Below are positions 52,001-63,500 of a DNA stretch of 64,000 nt, piece by piece. The translations under genes were made by a program, and so were the position numbers. This DNA is from Xylocopa sonorina (taxonomy: Eukaryota > Arthropoda > Insecta > Hymenoptera > Apidae). The notes under the pieces were generated by a model. That model searched no databases. It saw nothing but the letters and a program-made list of their open reading frames with translations, and had not been told where the DNA came from. Location of the stretch: positions 6,750,033-6,814,032 of the forward strand of contig NC_135194.1 of assembly GCF_050948175.1 (NCBI RefSeq), in the 5' to 3' direction. Each line of letters starts with the position of its first letter. Position 1 is the first letter of the stretch.

Positions 52001-54568
52001 TAAGACAAAGAGTAAACTTTTCAGGTGACTTCCAAAAACTTTTGGTGCAAAGTTCTTTCTTATTATAAAAGAAATACTTTCTTCCTTTAGCTCCTTCTGA
52101 TTATTGCAATTGTTTTTGAAAGTATCCAATCGATTACATTTTCAATTTTTAAAAAGTGAACTATTTATATACTATATGAACACTGAAAATGGTGAAATTG
52201 TTGGAGTTACACCAACGGGGAATTTTCAAAATTATAAATTAAAAAATAATATAAATTAGAAAATAATTGTACGATATGCAATATACATATAAAGAAAACT
52301 CTGTAAAGCATATATAACATATTGTATGTACTATAGTCTAACGTAAAAATTAATTTGTGGTGCGGATTATCGACTTCTAGGGATTATTTTAGCTACAAGT
52401 ACTCCAGATTAATTAAAATTACTATTTCATATAAAATAAAAATGGTATCTACATATTTGTTCGAATATTGTTATGATTTATTGACGTAGTTGCAGTAAAT
52501 GTACTGTAACTATTGCAATATGTTGCTAAATTACTTTGCATTCTTACTGATTTAATCGTAAGGCATTCTTCTTATTCTACATAAATTACGATACTGTTTC
52601 AAATATTTCTCAATTAAACACAAAAATTTATTTTATTAAAAATTGCAAACGTGCATTGATATACTTTTACGAGCTATATTAGTATTGCAAAGTCTTCAGA
52701 GATACTGTTATTATTGCTTTCGTTAATTACATTTTCAACAACAATCCTATTTTGTAACAAAATACTTTTTAATAATAATTTTTTTAATATATTTTCTTCC
52801 TTCCATTAGATTGATTTTACGACTATAACTAATGTTACATTCTATCAATACGATTCCTGATTAGAGTGAAATTAGAAGATTCATTTATTGGATTTGCGAA
52901 GCAAGGGAGATCGCGTGAACCAGGGGACAAATTGTGGAATGATAACAACAATTTGCTTAGTTTAATTAGTTCGAACGTTCCGAGTGGGTTTCGCTCGAAC
53001 TGCATAATTATCGGAGAAACTTCAGCCATTCAACTTTTCTACGAACTGGCAATTTCCAATTGGAATTATTAGATTTACTTTAAAGACCGGTTTAAATTGA
53101 ATCTACAGAAATTTCTCTAAGCAAACGATAGCGAAGATTGATTCGTATCGAATTAGCTGAACCTAGTAATTTTGCAATAAGTGAACAATGACAATAATTA
53201 AAGGGATAACCAAATACATATTTACTAATATTTATCAGTGTTAGTCTTGATTCCTTACGTTTGAAAATAAAAGTGAATGTTTCTATAATTTCTAAATAAA
53301 TAAACGAACAATTATTTATGACATACATTTATACTTGCATACACATTTATGACTACAATTTTTTTTTCAAAAATTAGTACTTCATTTAGATAAGTAAATG
53401 TACAGGCTGTCTTTCAACCCTTTAACTGAGGACGTGGTTCATAAAGCACATACTAAAATTCTAGCCAGTGGCGATTATGGTATATAAACAATGTGTTAAG
53501 TTTTGATAATATCAAATAGCGGCTTGTGGCTTATACATCACTCAAATAAAAATAGAATAAATACAATAAAAAGAAATCTTTTAAAATAGAATATCAGTTC
53601 TCTTATTAGTAATATATTATTAGTAGTATAGAATTAGAACGTATAATACATAGTTATTTTTATTTTATTTTTCTTCGGCTGTGCTCAAAATACCTGTAAT
53701 TAAAGGGTTAAAAAAAGCAAATGTACAGACTGTCTCAATAATTCTGTTTCGTCAGGTTCGGTAAGGGACTAATACAAATGTATTCTATATTTAGTACGTT
53801 GTTATCATCAGTTGTCATTTTCAACCAAGTTGCATTTGTGCTAGTTACAAAAGTTTATATTTATATTCAATTCTAAATTTTTGATACGAAACAAAAAGAC
53901 GGAGATTTTCAACATTTATAACATTCATTACACGCGTGTTAATATATGAATAATCAAACAATAGAAAAATGCAACGTTGTAACCGCGACAAAATAGAAAT
54001 GTAACTAAAATAACAAATTTTGTACGATTCGATATAACCATTCTCGATTTATTTATATTGAAAAGTTACGAAACAACGCCATTTTGCAGAGTTCAGCTGA
54101 GTTTACACATCACAAGCGGAAGACTGTGATCACTGTCCGGAAAAATGGCTGTGATTTCAGTTACGCGACAGACAGCAGCGAATTTTTTATTTACAACGTT
54201 GACAACGTTTATAACTTCTTCGCATCAATAATATTTGTAAATTACCAAGTCAACTTTGACGCGAAACAGGTGGATTTGCCCGCTACACGTTCAAAAACGT
54301 GGACAACCGCGCTGCATGCGATGTGTTAAAAAATGAACTGGCGTTTGTAAAACTTGCAAAACCCTCATTCTTTCTTCGAATATTCGAAATATTAAAAGCG
54401 TACGTAGACTTTTCCGACTGATTGCACATTTTCACTATGAAATAAATTGAAACTTACTTTAAATCCTTTATACCATTCTTTTATAGTTGCTTCATCGTAT
54501 CTTGTGTGTAATTTTAGAAAATCCATATCTTCTTTGCTCAATTTGTCTTTGCTGCCGAAACAACCCAT
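36921..54568 (-). CDS. Neuronal calcium sensor 2-like protein (EF-hand), 4 coding exons
   Basis: Joined exons 54568..54458, 50821..50678, 45195..45067 and 37097..36921 encode 186 residues ending in TAA. The N terminus MGCFGSKDKLSKEDM has Gly2 for myristoylation and Cys3 as a possible palmitoylation site. EF1 is degenerate (DCPNGRL, 39-45). EF2 (Asp75-Glu86, DMDKNGYIDFKE), EF3 (Asp111-Glu122, DVDGNGVIDIQE) and EF4 (Asp158-Glu169, DENNDGQLTEEE) have full calcium ligands. The conserved Trp is present (105). This matches the NCS-2 group of invertebrate recoverin-like sensors (nematode ncs-2, fly CG7646 type) rather than neurocalcin or frequenin. All three introns are phase 0 with lengths of about 3.6, 5.5 and 8.0 kb. 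The EF2 loop is split by intron 2 just before its last ligand Glu86. Predicted to act at neuronal membranes; targets unknown. Confidence 0.93.
37308..37425 (+). repeat. Dispersed repeat, copy 2
   Basis: Second copy of the block at 16356-16475, from TGTTTGACGCAATAGTTTCG through GATTTTTGTCAATTATATGC. Both copies lie in introns of the two calcium sensor genes and in the same plus orientation, opposite to transcription. Confidence 0.6.
38871..38910 (+). repeat. Short direct repeat GTGCACxCAGCGGGAC
   Basis: GTGCACGCAGCGGGAC at 38871 and GTGCACACAGCGGGAC at 38895 are separated by 8 bases in an unusually G/C-rich part of the intron. Confidence 0.6.
39001..39058. other. Long-stem hairpin in NCS-2-like intron 3
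   Basis: AGGGGGACACTGATTGGTAA plus TTTGT pairs with ACAAATACCAACAGTG plus TCCACCTCC across a loop of about 10 bases, giving a stem of about 23 positions with few mismatches. Could be a non-coding RNA precursor or the end of a small transposon. Confidence 0.5.
39571..39932 (-). pseudogene. mariner transposase C-terminal fossil
   Basis: The minus-strand translation, with in-frame stops, contains IVPELANDRVLY, then KIAPWDFHLFQYLQKSLN, then CKNQLDQFIA and KFWE. These correspond in order to the PELANRKGVIF, (L)APCDFHLFRSLQNSLN, CKNHLEQFFA and KFWE segments of mariner transposases around and after the last catalytic Asp. It carries several stops and gaps and lacks the N-terminal half. Mariner transposase cuts and pastes its element at TA sites; this copy is dead. 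Confidence 0.65.
41440..41575 (+). repeat. Degenerate tandem repeat, units of about 30-45 bp
   Basis: TTGAACGTCTACTGAATTAC, TTGAATGTTCATTAAATCAT and TTGAACATCCATTAAATCGC follow each other with similar (G)CTATTxTATx linkers. Confidence 0.45.
43415..43970. mobile_element. TA-flanked hairpin element with about 200-bp inverted arms
   Basis: TA at 43413-43414 and 43971-43972 flank the ends CACTCACTAGTGCAACTAAA and, on the other strand, CACTTACGAGCAACTAAATC. Inverted similarity runs about 200 bases inward on each side (for example TTGATACCAACATC and CCTGAATTCxAATGAACAA in both arms). The centre holds a G13 run at 43623-43635. TA duplication and hairpin shape fit a Tc1/mariner-type MITE. It lies in an NCS-2-like intron. 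Confidence 0.8.
43623..43635 (+). repeat. Homopolymer G13 tract
   Basis: Thirteen consecutive G within GAGGAGGAG(G)n, in the loop of the hairpin element. G runs this long are rare in such AT-rich DNA. Confidence 0.95.
45067..45195 (-). CDS. NCS-2-like coding exon 3
   Basis: Residues 86-128, EFLLAIDVTSSGTPE to EMTKIVQ, with the EF3 loop and Trp105. Acceptor TTGTTACAG|GAA, donor CAG|GTATTG. Confidence 0.92.
45691..46260 (-). pseudogene. mariner element fossil with transposase N-terminal half
   Basis: The minus-strand translation gives STVREIADKTNIRYSTV, then KLYKWVPRES, then SFLRSRHNNEDILKRI and TSGEKWIL. This is the order of the helix-turn-helix, WVPHEL and TGDEKW motifs of mariner transposases; the Asp of the last motif is lost (TSGEKW). 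TACAAGTTGTTCGAAAAATC at about 45694 resembles a mariner terminal repeat at the 3' side. The second catalytic half is missing, so this is an internally deleted, inactive copy. The partner terminal repeat beyond 46260 was not found. Confidence 0.75.
47995..48478. mobile_element. TTAA-flanked MITE, 484 bp
   Basis: TTAA at 47991-47994 and 48479-48482 borders CCAGTTAACTG on the left and, on the other strand, CCAGTTAAGTG on the right. Just inside both ends is a GTATAC-centred palindrome: CGACGTGTATACACGTCG at 48058-48075 (perfect) and CGACGAGTATACACGTCG at 48448-48465, each followed by AACGCA. TTAA targets are used by piggyBac and Kolobok elements; no transposase is present to decide between them. 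Confidence 0.7.
50363..50560 (+). repeat. Split direct duplication, copy 1
   Basis: Matches 53125-53325 in direct orientation, for example AAATACATATTTACTAATAT and GATTCCTTACGTTTGAAAAT in both. Lies about 120 bases beyond the donor of NCS-2-like exon 2. Confidence 0.7.
50678..50821 (-). CDS. NCS-2-like coding exon 2
   Basis: Residues 38-85, QDCPNGRLTPTKF to MDKNGYIDFK. Acceptor GCATTACAG|CAA, donor AAG|GTAAGA. Confidence 0.92.
51229..51600 (+). repeat. Tandem repeat, three diverged units of about 143 bp
   Basis: TCTGGTCATATTTATTATGA, TCTGGTCACATTTATCACTA and TCTGGTCACATAAATTACTA start at 51229, 51375 and 51515. Each is followed by (T)AGCGCTAGTT-like sequence; the first two then continue with CTGTACA(C/G)AATTTT and (G)CCAGTAT. 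Confidence 0.7.
53125..53325 (+). repeat. Split direct duplication, copy 2
   Basis: Second copy of 50363-50560, beginning around GATTGATTCGTATCGAATTA and extending through GAATGTTTCTATAATTTC. The two copies flank NCS-2-like exon 2. Confidence 0.7.
54458..54568 (-). CDS. NCS-2-like coding exon 1
   Basis: Residues 1-37, MGCFGSKDKLSKEDM to IKEWYKGFK. Donor AAA|GTAAGT. The start is the only ATG giving the MGCFGSK myristoylation signal. Confidence 0.92.
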
Positions 54569-54576
54569 TTTGCGAT
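54569..54576 (-). other. NCS-2-like 5' untranslated stub after leader intron
   Basis: Minus strand reads CTTCTGTTATAG|ATCGCAAA before the ATG, an acceptor-like site 8 bases upstream. This predicts a separate upstream leader exon. Confidence 0.4.
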
Positions 54577-57500
54577 CTATAACAGAAGAACACGCATTTC
54601 CCTATTAGTATTAATTACTTTTATCATATTGTGATCATTAATGAATGCTATCGAGATAAAGTTGTTATTTCTACTAATAGTAGTTTTGTATTTTGCACGG
54701 TACGACCTTGATAAATGAAAAAATTATTTATTACTCACAATATCAATTTATATATGGATTCAATAATATTTTATATTAAATTACAATAATTATGTGTTCA
54801 TTTAGTCAGTAATTAGATCTTTCTAAATCATCGAACAACAGCGTGGACATTTTAAGTACTATCTGTTTATTGCATATACAGAGTTCTCATTTGGAAACTT
54901 CAAATTCGAGTATTTTGGAAGTAACACATTTTAGAAAGAACAAAATGTTTAATCCAATAATTTTATAGAAAAATACAATTATCTCATTTGCGTTTCACTT
55001 TTTAGAAACCTTCAAAATTATTCAAAGGTCAGCTTCATCTTTTTAAATAAATGTTCTGTGTTCGGTTACAGATTTATTTACAATCATTAGGGAAAAAATA
55101 AAAATTTTTGATATACAGGACATTTTTTAATGAAACTTTATCTTAAGGAGTTGTTCGATACTAAATATTTTAAATTAGGTAATCACTTAACTTTTCATTG
55201 CATAAAGATGTGCAATAATTTTGCTTTACCTTCACAGAATGTTTTCAAAATGTTCCGTATTTTGTGTTAAACGATAGTACAAACTATTTTTAATAGAGTT
55301 CTTATAATTTTCGTCTTAAAACGGTTTTCTTTAAGCTTAGACTTACTTTTTTTCAAATTTCTTCTGTTGTTTTTACTTTATTTATGATTTTAATATTAAA
55401 TGACTTGGTGAAGTATTCGAGGCAAGACCAGTAAGTATTGAGGATTTACACACTACAGATCAACGAATGAATGTAGAAATAATATAGAAAAGATTTTAAG
55501 AAAAATAAGAACTGTATTTGAAAATAGTTTGTATTATTGTTTAACACAAAGCGAAGAACATTTTGAAAATACTTTGTTATTGCTATTCTTTTTGCAAAAA
55601 AAAAGGTATTTAAGTATCAGTCTCTTCCATTTTTTACCTTGAGGACAGCAAGACCTGAGGAAGCAAATATTTAGTATTAAATATCTTTTTAAGATGAACT
55701 CTAATTAAAAAATGTTACATATAAAAGATTAGTATTTTTCCATGTAGAATAATAATATATAATAAAAAAGTATGACTTCCATTTATAAAGACAATGTTGA
55801 CCTTCAAATAATCCTGAAAATACTTAAAATGTAAAACATAATAATAAGCTGTAGAACGTTTATGTCAAACATTCTTTTTCCGTGAAAGTGTGTAATTTTC
55901 GACATTTTTAGCTTAAAAGTTTTCAAAAGGATACGCTCTATAATAATCGTTATGCTAACAAATTACGTCAGAAGCTCTCGATAAAATATTTCTCTTTAGA
56001 CAATGAAACAACAAATCTATACATGTGCTCATAAGCAGATCAAAGTGTACAACTGTTTCTACAAGTAATGTTTCTACCGTCTACTTTCGATGAACGCACA
56101 CCAACATTATGCACTGCATCTTTAATTAGTCACAGATTTCTTCGATATTTTTAGTTCCATGTCAGTGTCCACCTACATATGCTCGACTAACTGTTATACG
56201 TAGCACATGACACAAAAAATCGGGAATTCTTAAATGTTATATCAGCGGAACAGAGGAACAAATAGATTTTTGTAATAGATAGTTTTAAATAAATTTTTCA
56301 TTTCTTCAACATATCTAGTTACAATCGTCACTACAAAAAACGCTATACGATTTTCACAATGTGTATAACAACTTTTATATTATAAAAAAAATCTAGTTAA
56401 TCTTCTGCAGCTAAATTTTTTTAAATTTAACCACTTTAACAACTTCTAAGAATAAGTATCAGTTCTTAAATACTTTAAAAGTATTTGTAGCAGAAGCTGT
56501 ACATTTGGGAAAATAATCACATAATAACTCAAAGTAATACATATGAATTTATCTTCCTTTATTACGAAAATTATCAAATGAAATATGAACAAATTTTTTC
56601 ATGCAAGAGATAATACTTAATTTTGTATATATTTTTCTCTATACGTTTCATTTCTAATTAATTATATTTTATCAAGGATTTACTTAACCTTCATTACTTT
56701 TAACACTGTTTGAAATTTTTCCTTAAAATATTCAAAATGGTTTAACTTTCTATAAAAGGCTTTGTACTAAGCTTCCTGTCAGTACAGAAAATTTTCTATT
56801 AGCCTTCTAATAAAAGTAATTAAATTATTAATATTATATGATAAATTTATTATTACAAAGTACAGTTACAACTTTGAATACGAGGGGGTTGGAACTACGT
56901 TGTTTCAAAAACCAGTATATGATTTATGACGATCTTCTGAACATAACTTCTTTCCGATATCATCTAACATTGCTAAAAAGAGTGATATTTTGCACTGAAG
57001 TACAATCAATTATAAAAATTATTTGAAACATTTTTTAAACATCGCTAAATATTAAAATATAAATAAAGAGCAATGTTTAAGGCTTTCATATGTAAGTTAT
57101 TCAAAAGAATGTAGCTATAATCAATTACTCCTTATGAAATGTTTTAAACGGGGTATCATTAATTAAATATATAAGTTTATGTCTGAAACTGTAAATGATA
57201 TTAATCTTTCACACCGGGAAAATGATAAAACGTCACAAACGCTCCGCAAAATCCGATAAAATATAAATACAATAATAGTTGAAGGTATCCAGAGATTTTT
57301 ACAAAGTAACATTTTTAATTTATTTATATATTCCTGTAAGCACATTTACGAACCATTTTTAATTATTACAGAATCTGTCTTGATTCTAATGGATTAACAA
57401 TCATAAATTCTTGAAATATTTTAAATTTCAAGTATAGGCAGTTTTCTGAGATCGACTGTACAAGGTATATTTATTGCGGTTTCGTGTTCATTCCTCCGAC

Positions 57501-60500
57501 ACGAAAACTTAAAAATTATACAATATTTTCTAAATGAAAACAGACATAAAACGATTTTCAAAATGAATAACGTGCGGCTACCAGCTTACCTCGAATAAAT
57601 TCTAAAGAAGAATTTTGTTACATTCAGAGCCACGAAAGATTCTGTTGTAGATCGCCCGAAGAAATCATAAATTAAACGTTAAGCGTTTCTTATCGCAGAA
57701 ATCGACGAAGACATGCTGCAATATTCACACGCTCGCCTCTATGAATAATTCACAAGCCAACGCACAACAATTCCTCGCAAAAAGATCGATAGACACGCAC
57801 CACTATCGTCCCGATTACAAGTTATCCATAGAAGAAGCACGCACACGCGCACACCACCTATGTCCAGAAGAAAGTTCGCGAATGCACCAACAATTGCACT
57901 TCTCGTTTTTCACGTTGATACAATCAACTTGTCCAAACGTCTTCGACGATTTTCGAAAATATAGAACAATAGATAAACTAGAATATAGTACGTAGAATAG
58001 CGAGCAGATATCCGACGAACGTTCTTATACGTCCTCTTCACTCTAATTATTACAAGAAAGCTATAACCGCATCGTGAACGAAATGTAAAAGAGGATAGGA
58101 AACTTCAAAGTATGGGTAACGCATTAATGGTAACAGGAAAACTCAATATTTTATATCAAAGTGTGCGAATTATTTTATCGAACGTAGACGAGTTTTTTAT
58201 TGGAACGTTAAGCACTTCTGTGATTGCGAGTGTTGTTCTACGTATTACTGCTTGATCGGTAGCGATAGAGGTGACGAACTGGTTGGCTGGTCAGTCGCGT
58301 GTAAGTGCTCACCGAGTTGCACGGGAAATCGACCCCCTCCTATTTTACATCGTCGATCTATCATTTCGTCTTTGCGCCGCTATTATGTCTCTTGTTATTT
58401 ATCCATTGTTTTACGGCCAGATTCTCTGAACATGATCAGCTAGGTGGCTGAGTGGGGGAACCGGATGAACGTTAGCAGAGCTGATGGGTTATGGTAATCG
58501 CGTGTGAATACTTATGGTATTTTGCGTGGATGTATTTGGAAATTGAATTTTCTCAAACTTAATAAACGATCTCTAATAGAATTTCGTCGCAGGAGAAATA
58601 CTATAATCGTGTCTAAAAGATATTAAATATTAAGGTTATCTTCAGTATCTTGAGATGAGCTAGCCGTATGTTATTTCCTTCAAGAAAGACTATTTTACGT
58701 GTATGTAAAATGCAAAAATTGATTTATTTTTTAATTATTTTAAGTAATTAAGAAAATAATGTGAAATAATATGAAATTGTTAAAATGAAAATAACAAATT
58801 TAATTCGTAGTGCTAGAACTCAACTTTCTGTTATGAAGCGATCGTCCTATGCACTGAAACTCGCTGTAGTTATTGATATTGTTTGTGCTTTAACCGTCTG
58901 TGAAAAGTTAATATGGAAATGAAATAGTCTACAAAATATAATCTTTCAATTTCTACAATAGATTCGTCTCTCCAAATTTGATTAACATGCTTAAAGGACC
59001 AGCTGTACAGCTTCCCTTTCAAAATGATTTAATATCTCAAAGAAGCTACATACAGTTTTCTGGCGAGCACATTAAGTATCGTGTAATATTTATTTACTTC
59101 TCCAGTAATCAAAAATGTTTGCAGCAGAAATAGCACGAGTATTTTAGTTCAGTTTGAATGTTTGCCAGTATTGTACGCATAAATTAAATAATAATCTATA
59201 CTAATTATTCAATCGTGTTAGTTTTTATAGCGTATTTAAAAAAATATGTGGAAATATTTAACTGATATTAAGATAGATAAAAGGAGAATAAATTGCTGTT
59301 GTAATAATAAAATGTTTAAACCACTTAAGCAAATAAGATTAAATATATGAACATCAATAAATCTGCATAAACAATTAATGCAACAATATAAGTAAAATGG
59401 GAAATTCTTTGCATACTATTTAGATAAGAAATATTACATATACATATGTAATATTATATGTTTGGCATGAAGCAAACCACCTAAATATCATTTTAATTTA
59501 TGACAATATGGGAAATATTGTTTACATAATTTAAATGAAACATTTTTTTATAAACAGTATTTTGCAATATTTTTCTCAAGCTCACCATTTTTTTCGTGTC
59601 ACTGTAGACAGAGTGATGTATAGGCAATCTGTATTACACGAAATATTCTGTACAATAAATTTGTGGGGGCGTGAAGTGGATTAATAGGTTATATTGGTCT
59701 AAAATAAACGCTTCGTTCACATAGAAGGTTCCAAACGTTAATTTATCACATTTTACCATTCGATTCAATGCTATTTTTTTCAAGTATATTAAAGAGTTAG
59801 TAGTATTAACGCGTTCCAAATACTGAATTGTCATATATTATTACAATATCTGTCTTTTTAAATATATTCCACCATTCATTACAATTAATTACTCGTGAAT
59901 TTTAATTTCATTTTAAAAGTACCACTGACTCGGACCGAAATACCATATTTTTCTACGTACGTTTCAATGAAACGTGTTACGCAAAACCATATTAAAAATT
60001 GTCAGAAGATGTATAATCGAAGAAAAGACGGGTAATACAAAAATGGAAGAGAGAAAGAAAGAGAGCAAGAGAGGGAAAAGGAGGTGAAAGGTTGGTGGAA
60101 GAGACGAAGGAGGTGGAACAGGAGGCGAAAAGGAGAGAGCGTGTGTCATCAAAAGCGCAAGCACGCGCGAGCCATTGACTATGAGAAACAAAGAAGGAAA
60201 ACGATGTCGTAATGAACGACTGATACGCGGTTCGAATGAAAAGTTTTGAGAAAGGACGCAGTCTTCAGGCAAGTTGCTTCGTCGGTACAAAACGTTCCAT
60301 TTTCCATGCTCAAAGGGAGGAAGTCGGAACAGTTCGTGACTGGTTTAAGAATTAGACCTCCGTCATGAAATGACGTTAAAGTAGGTTCACATTGCATCTC
60401 GGTCTCGCCTCGACCGATTTTATATTCCTCCTTTGGCACTTTCTCCTATTCGTAAATAACTTTTTTATTTTAAATCATTAATGCGGTGTTAAATCCGCAG

Positions 60501-63500
60501 TTTTCATTTCGTACGATCCAAATGTTGGTACGTTTATATGCAGTTAAGCTTCAATCGTTTTCGTGTTGTACGTTGCTTTAGAATGATTTCTTTAAAAATA
60601 TTTTTAAAATGGCGATTCCATTTACAACTACTACGTATAAAGTGATTTATAATGAAAATCAAGATGGATTTTACAGTTAAGTTTCATTATCTTTAGTAGT
60701 TTGATCATTTTTAGCAACCTTGGAAGACATATATATTAGATTCTTTTTTTATAATAAAAGTTTCAGAAAGTAAATTTGTTTCAAAGCTTGATTTATGAAA
60801 CGTTGAAATTTAAATAGTAAAAGAGTGAAGAACCTGATTTTCAAAAATATGAATTCGGTTTGTAAAAGGACATTTTAGCCGAACTAAATAAATTCTTTAA
60901 CCAATAAACTATCTTGAATTTCATACAATTAAGAATAACTCATACAATTAGAAATAATTAATGGTACAAATTATTCAACTAAAAAATAATTAACAATAAA
61001 AATTAATAGTTATTACTAAACACATTTCCAAAAAAAAAAATAAAAATTGAAAAGTGTCAAGAGCTATTGAAAACGCCTATTTTTATTTAAAAGCGAAATA
61101 CTGGATCTACATTCGTATGATAATATGCACATATGTGCATCAAAGAACCAGTCCTTCATGCGGGAGCATCGAGTCCTCGTCGTGTAAAACGCGACATAAA
61201 TGTAGAACATAATTAACACAACATACACACGAGGAGACCTCATTTTTGTGTGACGACACCGATCTATGTCAATGAAATTGCGTCTGTTTCACTGGCTATT
61301 TGCGGAATTAAACTCCTATCAAGGGGAACTGTGACGTATATCACCTGTATACGTACGTACACATACATACCATCGCTTAAAAGTGGGCACAGTTACTTAA
61401 CTGTAATAAATGCTTGAGACATGTTATGATATTACTCAAGAATTTCTCTAAATATTACGTATCATATTCTATATTCCATCGATGAACATATTTTGCCCAT
61501 AACTCATTAGATATCTTATCAATGATTACTCATGATTAAACAGCAATTACTTGTATACATTTCCCAGAAGAATTATGGAACTGATAGCGATGAAATGATA
61601 GGACAGTCTTAAATTTTTAGGCGTGGCTCTTGTGTGTTAAATAACTTTAAAATAAGAAAAATGATGATACTAAGGTAACAAAAGTTTCATAAAATGCAAA
61701 AAGGTCATAAATTTAGGAAAATTATATTGAATATTTAGATAAATATTTAAATATTTTTTAATGTACAATTTGGTATTGAGCCATCTAAAATTTGTCTTGA
61801 AACTCCGATATGGAGACAATGCAAATAATTTTCAGTTTATAATATAAGGACAAAAGCAAATCGTAACAACTTCATTTATTCTGTTAGCAAAGTACAAATT
61901 AAATCTGTTCAGGAAAGTTTTGTTTACGTAACTGTAAAGAAAGGTGTTACTTTTTCTTTTGAGTACAAAAGATTAACAATGATAATTTATACGACATAAT
62001 ACAGATTTAATAAGAATGCGCTGCTACTGTTTTTATACTTTTGAAAGAGGATTGTTTTTAATTATAGGAAATGGTGTATCATATTTTTAATTACAAAAAG
62101 TAATGGATAAAATCAGAATTGTAACGAACCAGAAACCAATAATACTTAAAGTAAAATATCATTTTCTATTAAACTCTTCAAAGACACTGTCACATGTTTG
62201 CACGTTTAGTTTACTTTTAAATTACATTTATTCTAAGTGAAAAAATTAAAATCTGTTGGACAAATATTCATCACAGAATCTTTCTAAGATAAAAATGAAA
62301 AAATTGTCGTATGGTAGCATTGATAATATTCATTCTGCTTGATAGTTACTGATTTATAATATTGTAACGCTAACTTTGAAAAATATGTATGTTGAAGATC
62401 TGTTAATAATTTGAAGAGTATCGTTAATATTTGATTAATAAAATCTGAAGCGTGTAAAATGGAGTCTGTTTCAATGATTATATTGTATTAATTTAAAAAT
62501 ACAATTTGAAATATTAGTACATCTTTAGAAGAAAACTATAAACGTACATGTACATGTGTCAGTGTCTTTGAGGAAATTAGAACGAGTGTCTGTTACATCG
62601 AAATACGTAGGTATACAATACGTAGATACTCTGGAATAGAATATAAAAAAATATTCACGTGATGCACTTCTTCTTTAAAAAAATATATTCTTTTTTCGAA
62701 AAAGAACAAAATAGATAAGTTTGAAGTTCTATTTTTACTTAATTTCTCCCTAAAATCCTACTAACAAAAAAAAGAGAATGATCAGTTCATTCTATTAATA
62801 GTTTATTAGAAGATAGAAAGAGAAAGAGGGAAAGAGAGGTTCGAAGCGATTCGAAGTAAATTTCTTAATTGCATTCGAACATTTGCCGCCTCGTTTGAAG
62901 AACATCTCGTGACAGCCTACACAATAAATGAAGAGTGACATCTGCGTGAAATGTTTAACGTTTAATGTATACGTCGACTATTTGTAGAGGATGGATATCT
63001 TCCTATTGGTTGACTAAGTAATGCTAATTATATGGTGTGGCATGCTTTCTGACGTGAAACGATATATCATTGCTAACAAATGTATAGTGCCCACGCCAGC
63101 ACATACATCTTTATGAATTATGACGAAGACTGCGCAAAACCGCATTGTGTCCATATTGTTCTATACTTTTTCTTTCTATGTAACAGTATTCTATGGTTAA
63201 TTTGACCAATTTTATAAGTTTATTGAGGGAGTTTAAAAAAATTGTAATATAAACCTAATAATATTTGTTGCCACACAAAATATTAAATATATAGGGTGTA
63301 ATAGTTAGAAAACATTTCTTTTTTTTAATAACCCACTTATTTTTAATGATAGTAACTTCTTAATTTCGGAGATGCATCCTCTGATGGTAACTGTTTTGTT
63401 TGTCAGCTAATTGAGAAAGCAAACTCCCATTTTTTTTTTATAAAATTATATATAGTTGTCATTTTGTGAAAAGTAAGTTAAAAGTTGTGATTTTAATTTA

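Larger units (their letters stand above)
50822..54457 (-). other. NCS-2-like intron 1 (3.6 kb)
   Basis: Contains a three-unit tandem repeat (51229-51600) and the second copy of the split duplication (53125-53325). A G/C-richer patch at 54080-54330 carries an open plus-strand frame of 81 codons without recognisable similarity. Confidence 0.7.

Noticed and set aside
57741..57995. 84-codon plus-strand frame upstream of NCS-2-like
   Set aside because: No recognisable domain and no splice or promoter support; left as non-coding.
60179..60439. 86-codon minus-strand frame
   Set aside because: Protein-like composition but no homology that I recognise; the G/C-rich patch is more likely leader or promoter DNA.
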